In this document: one piece after another, positions 6,892 through 14,158 of the stretch
Layout: the number at the start of each line of letters is the position of its first letter
Position numbering within the stretch: the stretch's first letter is position 1
Source: JAVBLF01 sp031553675
GTDB taxonomy: Bacteria; Bacillota; Clostridia; Christensenellales; CALWSW01
DNA length: 26,228 bases
NCBI GenBank assembly: GCA_031553675.1
Contig: JAVBLF010000111.1
Coordinates: 1-26,228 of the forward strand
Reading direction: 5' to 3'
The notes under the pieces: model-generated
Told to the model about the DNA's origin: nothing
The model's input: the letters and a program-made list of their open reading frames with translations, nothing else
Databases searched by the model: none
Made by a program: the position numbers and the translations under genes

Positions 6892-7018
6892 CAAGCTCTT
6901 CGCAGGTTTGCTCATCTGCCGCTATACTATCGTCGAAGATTGGCATTCCGCTCTCATCTCGCGGGATGTCTTTCGTTTCGAGCGGAATCAAAGGGTTTCC
7001 TGATTTCAACATCTCCAT
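6854..7018 (-). CDS. Small acidic ORF behind the leftward switch promoter (54 aa)
   Basis: The ATG at 7018 is preceded by GAGGTG at five bases, and a consensus leftward promoter lies at 7147-7175. The product begins MEMLKSGNPLIPLETKDIPR and is acidic, with FDDSIAADEQTCEEL. It overlaps the 3' end of the rightward 85-residue gene by 38 bases. I recognise no family. A translated leader or antirepressor-like peptide are possibilities; it may also be a chance frame. Confidence 0.42.
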   Translation of the reverse strand: MEMLKSGNPLIPLETKDIPRDESGMPIFDDSIAADEQTCEELVSQLCTHAKESV

Positions 7019-7146
7019 CTATACACCTCTTTCCTATTGAATTTCTATAATTTCGCAAGAGATCGGTTACTTGCAAATTCCTTCCTTCCTCGTTCTAACC
7101 GTGCGTGGTATACTGAATGTGGCGTCTTAGCCGTTCTTATGATGCT

Positions 7147-7175
7147 AGTATAATCTGCATATGCAGAATTGTCAA
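7147..7175 (-). promoter_or_regulatory. Leftward switch promoter with operator in its spacer
   Basis: On the minus strand TTGACA (7175-7170) and TATACT (7152-7147) are spaced by 17 bases. The 14-bp palindrome TCTGCATATGCAGA (7154-7167) lies within the spacer. A further half-site ATGCAGATT is at 7191-7199. On the plus strand a TATAAT at 7149-7154 overlaps and may be the -10 box of the repressor's own promoter, with a poor -35. Binding here would block both directions. Confidence 0.75.
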
Positions 7176-7218
7176 CGACTTTGTTCCGTAAATGCAGATT
7201 ATTTTTCGGAGGCACGCT

Positions 7219-7617
7219 ATGAGTTCGCTAGAACGAGTCCTTGCGCTGATAGATGAAAGAGGCATAACCGCTGCCACTTTGACAAAAGAGGCCGGATTAG
7301 ACAAAAGTACGATTTCAGCTTGGAAATCAGGAAGATCCAAACCCAAAGCTGAGGCATTGCAGAAAATTGCGGATTACTTTGGTGTCTCGATAGACTACCT
7401 CCTCGAAAAAACAGACGACCCCATTCCGTCTGATCGAAGCGGGGACGTCGCTCGTTTGTATGCGGCTTTGGTTGAAGCGGGAATTGTAAAGCAAGGCGAA
7501 GATCTGACAGACAAACAACTACTCGTGCTCGTCGATATCGTCAGAGCAAACAGAGAGGTTATCCGAAAAGTTGCTGAGGACTATTATGCCAACAAGGACA
7601 GGATCCCGAAGGACTAG
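7219..7617 (+). CDS. Phage repressor, XRE family (132 aa)
   Basis: An N-terminal helix-turn-helix covers residues about 4-62: RVLALIDERGITAATLTKEA, LDKSTISAWKSGRSKPKAE, then ALQKIADYFGVSIDYLLEKT. The C-terminal half (DVARLYAALVEAGIV, LVLVDIVRANREVIRKV) is helical and has no LexA-type Ser/Lys peptidase, so induction by RecA self-cleavage is unlikely. GGAGG is six bases before ATG 7219; the frame's earlier ATG at 7192 lies in the operator region. The protein is probably the lysogeny repressor acting at the palindrome just upstream. Confidence 0.85.
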   Translation: MSSLERVLALIDERGITAATLTKEAGLDKSTISAWKSGRSKPKAEALQKIADYFGVSIDYLLEKTDDPIPSDRSGDVARLYAALVEAGIVKQGEDLTDKQLLVLVDIVRANREVIRKVAEDYYANKDRIPKD

Positions 7618-7665
7618 ATCGTAAGCTAGAATGATTTCGTCGGCTAGTTCTTTTGTATTATTCAT
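7519..7665 (-). CDS. Possible small ORF antisense to repressor (48 aa)
   Basis: The frame begins MNNTKELADEIILAYDLV, with GGGGG six bases before the ATG and a leftward promoter TTGTGT-17-TATAAT at 7744-7716. Two thirds of it lies antisense to the repressor gene, and its C-terminal half looks unstructured. It may be a genuine small phage gene, or the promoter may make an antisense transcript against the repressor. Evidence is limited to the expression signals. Confidence 0.3.
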   Translation of the reverse strand: MNNTKELADEIILAYDLVLRDPVLVGIIVLSNFSDNLSVCSDDIDEHE

Positions 7666-7685
7666 CTCAACCCCCATCTATATAC

Positions 7686-7750
7686 TTGACAGGAATGCAC
7701 GTTCGAATTATCCTCATTATAGAGCGCACGTTCGCCAAACACAAGCGAAC
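7686..7750. promoter_or_regulatory. Overlapping divergent promoters with GTTCG repeats
   Basis: Rightward: TTGACA (7686-7691), 17 bases, TATCCT (7709-7714), aimed at rhuM and int. Leftward: TTGTGT (7744-7739), 17 bases, TATAAT (7721-7716). GCACGTTCG occurs at 7698-7706 and 7727-7735, and GTTCGC/GCGAAC form an inverted repeat at 7730-7750. The half-sites overlap both promoters and look like operators. Confidence 0.55.
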
Positions 7751-7813
7751 AATTTGTGAACAATTTCCAAAATAAAACATTATTTGTATATGGCACAAGT
7801 TAGTAGGTGGGGT

Positions 7814-7891
7814 ATGGCTGACAAAACGCGCCGAGCTGAAGCAATAGCGCCGCAAGGAAAAAAGGCAACAGAGAGAGGGAATCAGTGGTGA
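7814..7891 (+). pseudogene. Fossil of the integrase N-terminus, now a 25-codon leader coupled to rhuM
   Basis: The ORF starts MADKTRRAEAIAPQ; the real integrase starts MAEKTRRAEATWLD. Ten of the first residues correspond almost exactly, with synonymous differences in several codons. It then diverges and stops at 7889-7891, where the TGA overlaps the GTG start of rhuM as GTGA. The preceding bases GTAGGTGGGGT resemble a ribosome site but are close to the ATG. It appears to be the remnant of an older integrase start left when rhuM and the present integrase allele were inserted. Confidence 0.7.
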
Positions 7892-8904
7892 ACGAGAATA
7901 ATTTTGAAGTACAAGAAAGCAAAGTAGTACTCTATGTTTCTGATAATGGAAACGTGAATGTTGATGTGTTTTTTGAGGATGAAACGTTTTGGCTTACTCA
8001 AAGAACCATGGCGCAGCTCTTCGACAGCACGCCCCAAAACATCACGTATCATCTGGGCAAAATTTACGAAGAAGAAGAATTGTCTCAGGGGGCAACTTGT
8101 AAAGAATTTTTACAAGTTCAAAATGAGGGTCGACGCGAAGTAGCGCGTAAACAGAAATTCTACAACCTTGACGCAATAATTGCTGTAGGATATCGTGTTA
8201 ATTCGAAAAGTGCAACACAGTTTCGGCGATGGGCAACCGCAACACTAAAAGAATATATCATCAAAGGATTTGTTCTCAACGATGATATGTTGAAGAACGG
8301 AAAACAATTTGGCAAGGACTATTTCGACGAGTTACTCGAACGCATAAAAGAAATCCGTGCAAGCGAGCGGCGGTTTTACCAAAAGATCACTGACGTTTAC
8401 GCGCAGTGCAGCTATGATTACGATTCGAAGAGTCCAATCACAACTTCATTTTTCCAAACAGTGCAAAACAAACTCCTTTTTGCAATCACAGGAAAGACAG
8501 CACCGGAGCTGATTGCAGGACGTGCGGATAGCGAAAAGGAGCACATGGGATTAACCACTTGGAAAAACGCACCTGATGGTAAGATTCTAAGCACGGATGT
8601 AACCGTTTCGAAAAACTATCTTGACCAAGCGGAATTGAGCGGGCTGAACGATATTGTGAGCATGTATTTGGACTATGCGGAGAACCAAGCTAAAAGGAAC
8701 AAACTTATGTCCATGAACGACTGGGTTACACGACTCGATGCATTTCTCAATTTTAACGAATACGATCTCCTTCATGATAAGGGCAAGGTGAAGAGAGAAG
8801 TTGCCGATGCTCTGGCAAAAGGTGAGTATAAAAAATATCGCGTGCTACAAGATGAGAAGTACGTATCTGACTTCGATAAGTCTACCGCAAAATATTTGAA
8901 ATAG
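7888..8904 (+). CDS. rhuM: RhuM-family protein
   Basis: The product (338 residues from GTG 7888; a GTG at 7885 adds one) matches the RhuM family, known as a Salmonella pathogenicity-island protein and common on mobile elements. Visible features are the N-terminal FWLTQRTMAQLFDSTPQNIT region, resembling a helix-turn-helix, then RKQKFYNLDAIIAVGYRVNS and FRRWATATLKEYIIKGFVL. The C-terminal half is helical with KMxGLTTWKNAPDGK-like sequence. GAGAGGGA lies seven bases before 7888. The gene is AT-rich compared with int next to it, a sign of recent acquisition. Its molecular activity is not established; placement among lysogenic cargo would suit phage defence or host modification. Confidence 0.88.
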   Translation: MNENNFEVQESKVVLYVSDNGNVNVDVFFEDETFWLTQRTMAQLFDSTPQNITYHLGKIYEEEELSQGATCKEFLQVQNEGRREVARKQKFYNLDAIIAVGYRVNSKSATQFRRWATATLKEYIIKGFVLNDDMLKNGKQFGKDYFDELLERIKEIRASERRFYQKITDVYAQCSYDYDSKSPITTSFFQTVQNKLLFAITGKTAPELIAGRADSEKEHMGLTTWKNAPDGKILSTDVTVSKNYLDQAELSGLNDIVSMYLDYAENQAKRNKLMSMNDWVTRLDAFLNFNEYDLLHDKGKVKREVADALAKGEYKKYRVLQDEKYVSDFDKSTAKYLK

Positions 8905-8922
8905 CCCCTATGAGGTACCTTT

Positions 8923-10086
8923 ATGGCAGAGAAGACGCGCCGTGCAGAAGCAACTTGGCTCGACGATAGCAGTCGCTGGTGCATAAGGGTTCAGAAGGAC
9001 GGTAAGCGCAAAGCGTTTTATTCGAGCGAACCAAGTCGCAAAGGCAAAAGGGAAGCGGAAGCGGCGGCGGACAAATGGCTGGAAACGGGCAAGGGCGGCG
9101 ATATGCGCTTCGATGAGCTTTGGGCGCTGTTTCTTGCTCGTACCAAGGAGATGACCGGAACAGCCAATTACGCGCAACACGAAATGATGGGGCGCTTATG
9201 GCTCTTGCCACAACTTGAGGGCACGCGATTATCAAAAATCACTATGATGAAATGGCAGGAGTGTATCGATGCGGGGTATAAACACGGACTCTCTAAGAAA
9301 TCATGCATGAACATTCGTGCGTCTATCACGGCCGTATGCAAGTTTGGTCGAAAAATGGGATTGTCCTTCGAACCTCCTGACGACCTCGAGATACCCAAAA
9401 ATGCGCCCGTGGGTAAACGGAAAATTTTGCAGCCGAAGGCGCTTGATATACTGCTCACGGATGATATGACGATTTTCGACGGGAAAGAGCAGCCAGAGTA
9501 TTTTATACACGCCTTTCGTTTTATCGTCTTCACAGGCCTTCGGCGCGGCGAGGTATGCGGACTGAAAAAAGAAGACATATGCGGAAGCTCAATTGACCTC
9601 AAACGTAGCGTAAACTCACGACGCGAGACAACCAGTGGCAAAAACGACAATGCGCGGCGCGATTTCGAAATGCCACAAAAAGCCATGGCTGCACTCAAAG
9701 CGCAGTACGCTATGCTGAAGGAGCGCGGTATCGAATCCGAATATGTTTTTCCGGCAGAGGATGGGAAAGAAGTTCGCCCGAATACGATGTACGATCATTG
9801 GATTGGCTACTGTGAGGCTCAAGGGTTTCGTTGCAGCCTACATGAGCTGCGACATACGATGATTTCCGTTTCCAAAACCAAGGTGCCCGAAGCCCTTTTA
9901 AAGCACCTCGTGGGACATAGCGACGAGATGAAGACATTCGATGTTTATGGACATCCGCTCGACAGCGACGCGTCGAAAACTGCTGCATTGATCGATGCCG
10001 CTTTCGATGAATTGCTGCTCAAAGATATTGATAATGGCATCAAGAACGGCATCAATAGGGACTGCAATGGCGTTACAATTCACTAA
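8923..10086 (+). CDS. int: Tyrosine recombinase, phage integrase
   Basis: Site-specific recombinase that inserts and excises the prophage at the adjacent tRNA-derived site. The catalytic set is complete: Arg207 in FTGLRRGE, His307 and Arg310 in LHELRHT, His332 in LVGHS and Tyr342 in DVYGHP. Residues 1-55 form an arm-binding region and about 60-160 the core-binding domain. GAGGT is six bases before the ATG, and the gene follows rhuM by 18 bases. Length 387 is typical. Its opening codons are echoed by the fossil ORF at 7814. Confidence 0.95.
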   Translation: MAEKTRRAEATWLDDSSRWCIRVQKDGKRKAFYSSEPSRKGKREAEAAADKWLETGKGGDMRFDELWALFLARTKEMTGTANYAQHEMMGRLWLLPQLEGTRLSKITMMKWQECIDAGYKHGLSKKSCMNIRASITAVCKFGRKMGLSFEPPDDLEIPKNAPVGKRKILQPKALDILLTDDMTIFDGKEQPEYFIHAFRFIVFTGLRRGEVCGLKKEDICGSSIDLKRSVNSRRETTSGKNDNARRDFEMPQKAMAALKAQYAMLKERGIESEYVFPAEDGKEVRPNTMYDHWIGYCEAQGFRCSLHELRHTMISVSKTKVPEALLKHLVGHSDEMKTFDVYGHPLDSDASKTAALIDAAFDELLLKDIDNGIKNGINRDCNGVTIH

Positions 10087-10110
10087 ATACGGACTTTATT
10101 TCATTTCATG

Positions 10111-10140
10111 TCACGGGTTCGACTCCCGTACTGGGTGCCA
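10111..10140 (+). other. Attachment site: tRNA 3'-end sequence
   Basis: ACGGG-TTCGACT-CCCGT is a complete T-arm, followed by a 7-base acceptor strand ACTGGGT, a discriminator G and CCA. Nothing upstream completes a tRNA, so this is the 3' part only, placed 25 bases after int. The intact tRNA gene should lie at the far prophage end left of the window. The amino-acid identity is not deduced. Confidence 0.8.
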
Positions 10141-10145
10141 CAAAA

Positions 10146-10176
10146 GGCCGCGGTATTTGCACCGCGGTCTTTTTTT
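10146..10176 (+). terminator. Rho-independent terminator after att
   Basis: A 9-bp stem around GCCGCGGT/ACCGCGGT with a 6-base loop is followed by CTTTTTTT. It is probably the original tRNA terminator and insulates host genes from int. Confidence 0.88.
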
Positions 10177-10197
10177 GTCTTCATCGGGTTGGCGGAT

Positions 10198-10226
10198 TTG
10201 GCATGGCTCTCTCTGCGTGTTACAAT
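10198..10226 (+). promoter_or_regulatory. Promoter for the L,D-transpeptidase gene
   Basis: TTGGCA and TACAAT are spaced by 17 bases, with a predicted start about 45 bases before the GTG at 10279. Confidence 0.65.
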
Positions 10227-10278
10227 GGGCGTGTAGACACAAGCGAAATCCGAAAGAAAACACGATGGTGAGTGCGAC

Positions 10279-10980
10279 GTGAAAAGCCACTGGAAGCGCG
10301 CATGCCTATTGGCGCTGACCTACCTGACGGTGGGTCCTTCTGTTGCGCCATTTCCCGCCGATCCCATCCTTCAGAACGCGCCGTCTCCGTCCAGCGCCCA
10401 CTCGCCCGCGCAGGCTTCGGAGCGCGCGGCTTCTCCTTCCCCAGCCCTATACAAAATTCCCTCTCCGACACCGACCGCACGCCCCGCTGAATGGATCCGT
10501 ATTCCGGAGGCCGGCATCGAGAACGCCCGCATCGAGATCGCGAAGGCGGAGCGTTTGCTCTTCCTCTACGACGGGGAGAGCCTCGTCGCCCGGCTGCATG
10601 TCGGCCTGGGGCGCTCACCCGAAGGCGACAAGGCAAAAGAAGGCGACGGCAAGACGCCGACCGGAGCCTTTTACGTCTGCACGCGCAACGAAAAGAGCCG
10701 TTACTACCTGTCGCTCGGCCTGAGCTATCCCAACGCCGAAGACGCCGAACGCGGCTTTTCCGACGGCTTGATCTCCGAAGCCGAGCGCGACGCGATCGTC
10801 GAGGCCATCGAGGCCGGCAGGCGACCGCCTTGGGACACGGCACTGGGCGGGGAGATCATGATCCACGGACGCGGTGGCGATCGCGACTGGACGCTGGGCT
10901 GCATCGCGTTGGACGACGAGAAGATGGACCTTCTTTGGGAGCATTGCCCCCTCGGCACGCCGGTCACGATCCGCGAATAA
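10279..10980 (+). CDS. L,D-transpeptidase (YkuD domain)
   Basis: Secreted or anchored enzyme that makes or edits 3-3 crosslinks in peptidoglycan, or attaches proteins to it. An N-terminal hydrophobic segment (residues 8-24) is followed by a Pro/Ser-rich linker to about 70. The YkuD domain runs to the end and contains GKTPTGAF (125-131) and the catalytic pair His196 and Cys208 in IHGRGGDRDWTLGCIAL. The insertion between them (SEAERDAIVEAIEAG) is seen in some family members. The start is GTG with a weak GGTGAG site. It is the first host gene after the prophage and has its own promoter. Confidence 0.9.
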   Translation: MKSHWKRACLLALTYLTVGPSVAPFPADPILQNAPSPSSAHSPAQASERAASPSPALYKIPSPTPTARPAEWIRIPEAGIENARIEIAKAERLLFLYDGESLVARLHVGLGRSPEGDKAKEGDGKTPTGAFYVCTRNEKSRYYLSLGLSYPNAEDAERGFSDGLISEAERDAIVEAIEAGRRPPWDTALGGEIMIHGRGGDRDWTLGCIALDDEKMDLLWEHCPLGTPVTIRE

Positions 10981-11121
10981 CTTGCTCCGCATACAGCGTG
11001 CGTTCCGACGCGCAAATCCGCATGCTTTCGATTCTTTGTATTTTTAACTCTCTATATTTTAATTCTCTATACTTTCGATTCTCTTTGAATTGATGAAAGA
11101 TTGATGAAAGGATGACGCTCT

Positions 11122-11856
11122 ATGAAAGCCAAAGCCCCACCGGAGAAGCTTACCCTCGACGAAGTGCTGCGCGAACTCGAAGCGCTTGGCACCGAGCGTA
11201 CCAAGAAGGCTTACCTCTCGCAGGGTGCGCGCGAACCGTTCTTTGGCGTCGCGACAGGGGCGATGGCGCCGCTGGCCAAGCGCATCCAAAAGAACCAGCC
11301 ATTGGCGGACGCGCTGTACGACACCGGCAACTACGACGCCATGTACTTCGCCGGCATGATCGCCGATCCCCAGATCATGACGGAAGCGGACTTCGAGCGT
11401 TGGATCGACGGGGCGTATTTCCATATGCTCTCCGATTACGTCGTCGCCGTGACGCTGGCTGAAGCCGATTTCGCCCAAGACCTGGCCGGGCGCTGGATCC
11501 AAAGCGGCGAAGAGCTCCGCATGTCGGCGGGTTGGGCGTGTTACGAATGGTTGCTGGGCTGGCGTTTGGACGACGCCTTCGACCGCGAAACGATCCGCGC
11601 CCTGCTCGATCGCGCGGCTCACACCATCCACGAGCAGCCCAACCGCACGCGCTACGCCATGAACGGTTTCGTGATCGCGGTCGGCTCGTCCTATCTGCCG
11701 CTGCACGAAGAAGCGGTCGCCGTGGCGAACGAGATCGGAAAGGTCATCGTGACATCCGCCAAAGGCGCTTGTGCCGTTCCGCTCGCGTCGGAATCCATCC
11801 AAAAAGCGATCGACAAGGGTCGCCTCGGCTTCAAGCGACGCGCCGTGCGCTGCTGA
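11122..11856 (+). CDS. DNA alkylation repair protein, AlkD-like
   Basis: The sequence matches HEAT-like repeat glycosylases that release N3/N7-alkylated purines. Visible hallmarks are RTKKAYLSQG and FGVATGAMAPLAKRIQKN near the N-terminus, the repeats LADALYDTGNYDAMYFAGMI and ERWIDGAYFHMLSDYVV in the middle, and RYAMNGFVIAVGSSY near 180. Length 244 fits. AAGGATGACGCTCT precedes the ATG. The AT-rich 140 bases upstream hold TCTCTATA twice and TATACT at about 11068, a possible promoter without a convincing -35. The product is cytosolic and may help against alkylating stress together with UvrAB. Confidence 0.88.
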   Translation: MKAKAPPEKLTLDEVLRELEALGTERTKKAYLSQGAREPFFGVATGAMAPLAKRIQKNQPLADALYDTGNYDAMYFAGMIADPQIMTEADFERWIDGAYFHMLSDYVVAVTLAEADFAQDLAGRWIQSGEELRMSAGWACYEWLLGWRLDDAFDRETIRALLDRAAHTIHEQPNRTRYAMNGFVIAVGSSYLPLHEEAVAVANEIGKVIVTSAKGACAVPLASESIQKAIDKGRLGFKRRAVRC

Positions 11857-11873
11857 TCCCATCTTTCACACAA

Positions 11874-11910
11874 AAAAGGCCGCATGGGCGCGATGGCAAT
11901 GCGGCCTTTT
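11874..11910 (+). terminator. Terminator after alkD-like gene
   Basis: A 12-bp stem AAAAGGCCGCAT/ATGCGGCCTTTT with a 13-base loop and A-run and T-run on either side; it should work in both directions. Confidence 0.85.
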
Positions 11911-11946
11911 GTATCTCTGCCCCCATCCACTTTCACGAGGAAGGCT

Positions 11947-12531
11947 ATGAATGCGCTATCCATTTGGACACTCGTCCTGCTTCTGTGCTTTTATGCCGCC
12001 TATCTCAGCAAAATGTACATGCTCAAACGGCAAGGGATTGAAGGCAATTTGCTGGGCAAGGGTGAGAAACCGCGCAAAGTCCGTAGAAACGAGCTTTGCC
12101 TGCAATTTGCTACTCTTTTGGGCGCGGCGATTCAGTTCGTGAGCGCCGTATGGTCGCATGCGTTCTGGCCGCTCCCCCTCCCGACGGGTCTACGTATCTG
12201 CGGCGTCGCGCTAGTTGGATTCGGCAACGTCTTTTTTATCGCCGCCATCGTCACCATGCGGGACAACTGGCGCGCGGGCTTTGTTGAAAGACAGCGAACG
12301 AGACTCGTCACGGGCGGCATCTACCGCCTGAGTCGCAATCCGGCATTTGTCGGTTTCGACCTGCTTTATATCGGATGCGCGCTCGCCTGCCCCAACTTCC
12401 TGACCATCGCCACTGCGATTGCGGCTGTCCTTCTCTTTCACATACAGATACGCGGCGAAGAAACCTATTTGGCCCAAGTGTTCGGCCCAGCCTACGCCGC
12501 GTACTGTGCCAAGGTGCGGCGCTATCTATAG
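11947..12531 (+). CDS. Isoprenylcysteine-carboxyl-methyltransferase-like membrane protein
   Basis: A 194-residue integral membrane protein with an N-terminal helix (about 3-19), further helices near 60-75, 85-105 and 150-170. The C-terminal part has the family signature GGIYRLSRNPAFVGFDLLY and RGEETYLAQVFGPAYAAY, where the Arg-Asn-Pro and Glu-Glu residues contact S-adenosylmethionine in ICMT/PEMT-type enzymes. In bacteria the substrates of these proteins are mostly unknown lipids or small molecules. GAGGAAGG precedes ATG 11947; an earlier in-frame ATG falls inside the terminator. It is convergent with the next gene and no terminator is apparent in the 32-base gap. Confidence 0.83.
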   Translation: MNALSIWTLVLLLCFYAAYLSKMYMLKRQGIEGNLLGKGEKPRKVRRNELCLQFATLLGAAIQFVSAVWSHAFWPLPLPTGLRICGVALVGFGNVFFIAAIVTMRDNWRAGFVERQRTRLVTGGIYRLSRNPAFVGFDLLYIGCALACPNFLTIATAIAAVLLFHIQIRGEETYLAQVFGPAYAAYCAKVRRYL

Positions 12532-12563
12532 CGGCTCGCTTTTAAGCCTGTATCCACTGGCCC

Positions 12564-13907
12564 TTACCACGGTGCGCTTAGCCGCATCATGCGTCGCAGC
12601 CAGGACGAAAGCCCCCAAATGAGTGCGCTCACGGCGCAGCCGCCCACCACAAAGGCGAGCCAGCCATAGCGGTCGTAGCGGGTCGGGGTATAGCTTTCAT
12701 CCGATTGCGTATACCGCCGCAGATCGCTTCCATCGATTGCGGTTCGTGATCCGGCCTGCGCGGCATAGGCGGGAAGGCGCGCGATCTCTCGATCTCCGTA
12801 GCAGATATGCGCTGTCGCATAGACTTTGCCTGGCGTCGGGGCGCCCGTGTGGTCGCTGAGTTCATAGCGCAAGTCGCTTTCGTCGAACGACCGCCACGCC
12901 GGAAGGACGAGCTCGATCGCGCCTTCGATCGGCACGTCGAGCTCGACGTCGCCTTCCGCGCAGCCCGCCAAAAGCCGCGTGACGGATTCGGACACATCGA
13001 CCGTCGCCATGCCCGCTTCCAGCGCATCGAGTACGCTCCGGACGGCCGCCAAACTCCTCTGCTTGGACAGCGAGGTAAGGCATTGGAGCAACACGCGGCT
13101 GCCTCGGCAATCGGCCACGCAGGCCATATTCAGGGCATCCTTGTTCGACCCAATGCCCAAGCTCATCGCGACACGCGGATCGTAGCTGCCATCCCCAAGA
13201 TCGAGGAGGCTCAAACGGTTGGGGACGTTTGCGGGCAAATGGTTGTCCACCGTATCAAAGGATGTCCGCGCAAGCGCGAGCAAGTCGCAGAGATCTTCGC
13301 GCTCCAGCACGGCCAGGCAGAGCGCGCGTTGATCGGCCAGCGTACTCGTCTGCGCGTCGTCGAAACGGCCGGTGGCGTTCGTGTATACGGTGTCTGCCAT
13401 ACCGCGTTCCGCGGCCTCTGCGTTCATGCGCGCGACGAAAGCATCCTCGCTGCCCGCTGTTTCGATCGCAAGCGCGAGTGCCGCATCTTGGGCCCCGACG
13501 AGCAGCGTTCCGGCGATCAGGTCGCGCACCGACACGCGGTCACCCCGCTCCAGCCCGATGCGAACGGCCCCTTCCGGCAATCGGTCGATCGCCGGATCCA
13601 CGACGACCGTCGCTTGCCAGTCCAAATCGCGCGCGGCGATCCAAGCCGTCATCATCGCGTGTAGGCCACCGATCGGCGTAAACGGCTCCTCGTCGCCCCA
13701 TTGCCCGATCAATTCGCCCGTGTCGAGGTCGTAGAGCGCGAGCTGGCTCACGCCCGGGGGCAGCGTGGACGCGATCGCATCCATATCCAAACCGCGCAGG
13801 CTCTCGATCGCCTTGCCTTCCCAATGGGACACGAAAATCAAAAGGGTTACAAAGAACGCTACAGCGCGCCATAGCCTCGAGCATCGATCGATCACGTCAC
13901 TCACCAT
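12564..13907 (-). CDS. D-Ala-D-Ala carboxypeptidase homologue (S11) lacking all active-site motifs
   Basis: The fold of a DacA-type penicillin-binding protein is recognisable, but the catalytic motifs are replaced. The SxxK position reads PIGGLHAMMTA (78-88), the SxN position LLVGAQDAALALA (135-147), and the KTG position SLGIGSNKDALNMA (249-262). Family landmarks around them persist, such as VARMNAEAAERGM and YTNATGRFDD. A membrane helix lies at 14-28 and a second at 415-433, so the middle is probably outside the cell. The start at 13907 has no good ribosome site; a GTG in the next codons may be used. Likely a non-catalytic cell-wall binding or regulatory protein. Confidence 0.78.
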   Translation of the reverse strand: MVSDVIDRCSRLWRAVAFFVTLLIFVSHWEGKAIESLRGLDMDAIASTLPPGVSQLALYDLDTGELIGQWGDEEPFTPIGGLHAMMTAWIAARDLDWQATVVVDPAIDRLPEGAVRIGLERGDRVSVRDLIAGTLLVGAQDAALALAIETAGSEDAFVARMNAEAAERGMADTVYTNATGRFDDAQTSTLADQRALCLAVLEREDLCDLLALARTSFDTVDNHLPANVPNRLSLLDLGDGSYDPRVAMSLGIGSNKDALNMACVADCRGSRVLLQCLTSLSKQRSLAAVRSVLDALEAGMATVDVSESVTRLLAGCAEGDVELDVPIEGAIELVLPAWRSFDESDLRYELSDHTGAPTPGKVYATAHICYGDREIARLPAYAAQAGSRTAIDGSDLRRYTQSDESYTPTRYDRYGWLAFVVGGCAVSALIWGLSSWLRRMMRLSAPW

Positions 13908-13949
13908 TCGTTTCGAATACCAATTTATTACATTTCAGGTTGCTTTTTC

Positions 13950-13978
13950 ATTATAACCACACCCCACACTCCCGTCAA
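13950..13978 (-). promoter_or_regulatory. Promoter for the S11-like gene
   Basis: On the minus strand TTGACG and TATAAT are spaced by 17 bases, about 45 bases before the start codon. Confidence 0.75.
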
Positions 13979-14115
13979 TGCGTAAGTGCCTTTTCGGGTT
14001 CGCGCGGATGCTCTCAAATGTCGCGCTATCGATCAGGATGCCACGACTGAAGGATTTGCATCCCGCCCGCGCCTTCACCTGAAACGCTCGGGTGGGATTT
14101 GCCCCCTCGCGCGCA

Positions 14116-14144
14116 AGAAAAAACCCGGCGCGTCGTGCCGGGTT
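14116..14144 (-). terminator. Terminator after the C39-like lipoprotein gene
   Basis: AACCCGGC/GCCGGGTT stem followed on the minus strand by TTTTTTC, 15 bases after the stop codon. Confidence 0.85.
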
Positions 14145-14158
14145 CTGTGTCAACGGGC

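Larger units (their letters stand above)
1..10140. mobile_element. Prophage, integrase end (continues left of window)
   Basis: The segment holds phage early genes on the minus strand (ERF, Gam-like, HNH, DUF4373-like, DnaC-like), a lysogeny switch, and a tyrosine integrase that ends 54 bases before a tRNA 3'-end sequence. That order, with the integrase last and next to a tRNA-derived attachment site, is standard for temperate phages of Firmicutes. The AT-richer genes at 5700-8900 contrast with the GC-rich host genes after 10200. Structural and lysis genes would lie left of position 1. An integrative element with phage-type replication genes cannot be excluded without the other end. Confidence 0.9.

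Noticed and set aside
7727..7750. LexA (SOS) box upstream of rhuM
   Set aside because: The GTTCGC and GCGAAC halves are in the opposite order and spacing to the CGAAC-N4-GTTCG box, so they are more likely phage operators.
10080..10140. Complete tRNA gene after int
   Set aside because: Only the T-arm and acceptor 3' strand are present; no D-arm, anticodon arm or 5' acceptor strand can be found upstream.
12532..12563. Terminator between the two convergent genes
   Set aside because: No stem with adjacent T-run can be formed in the 32-base gap.
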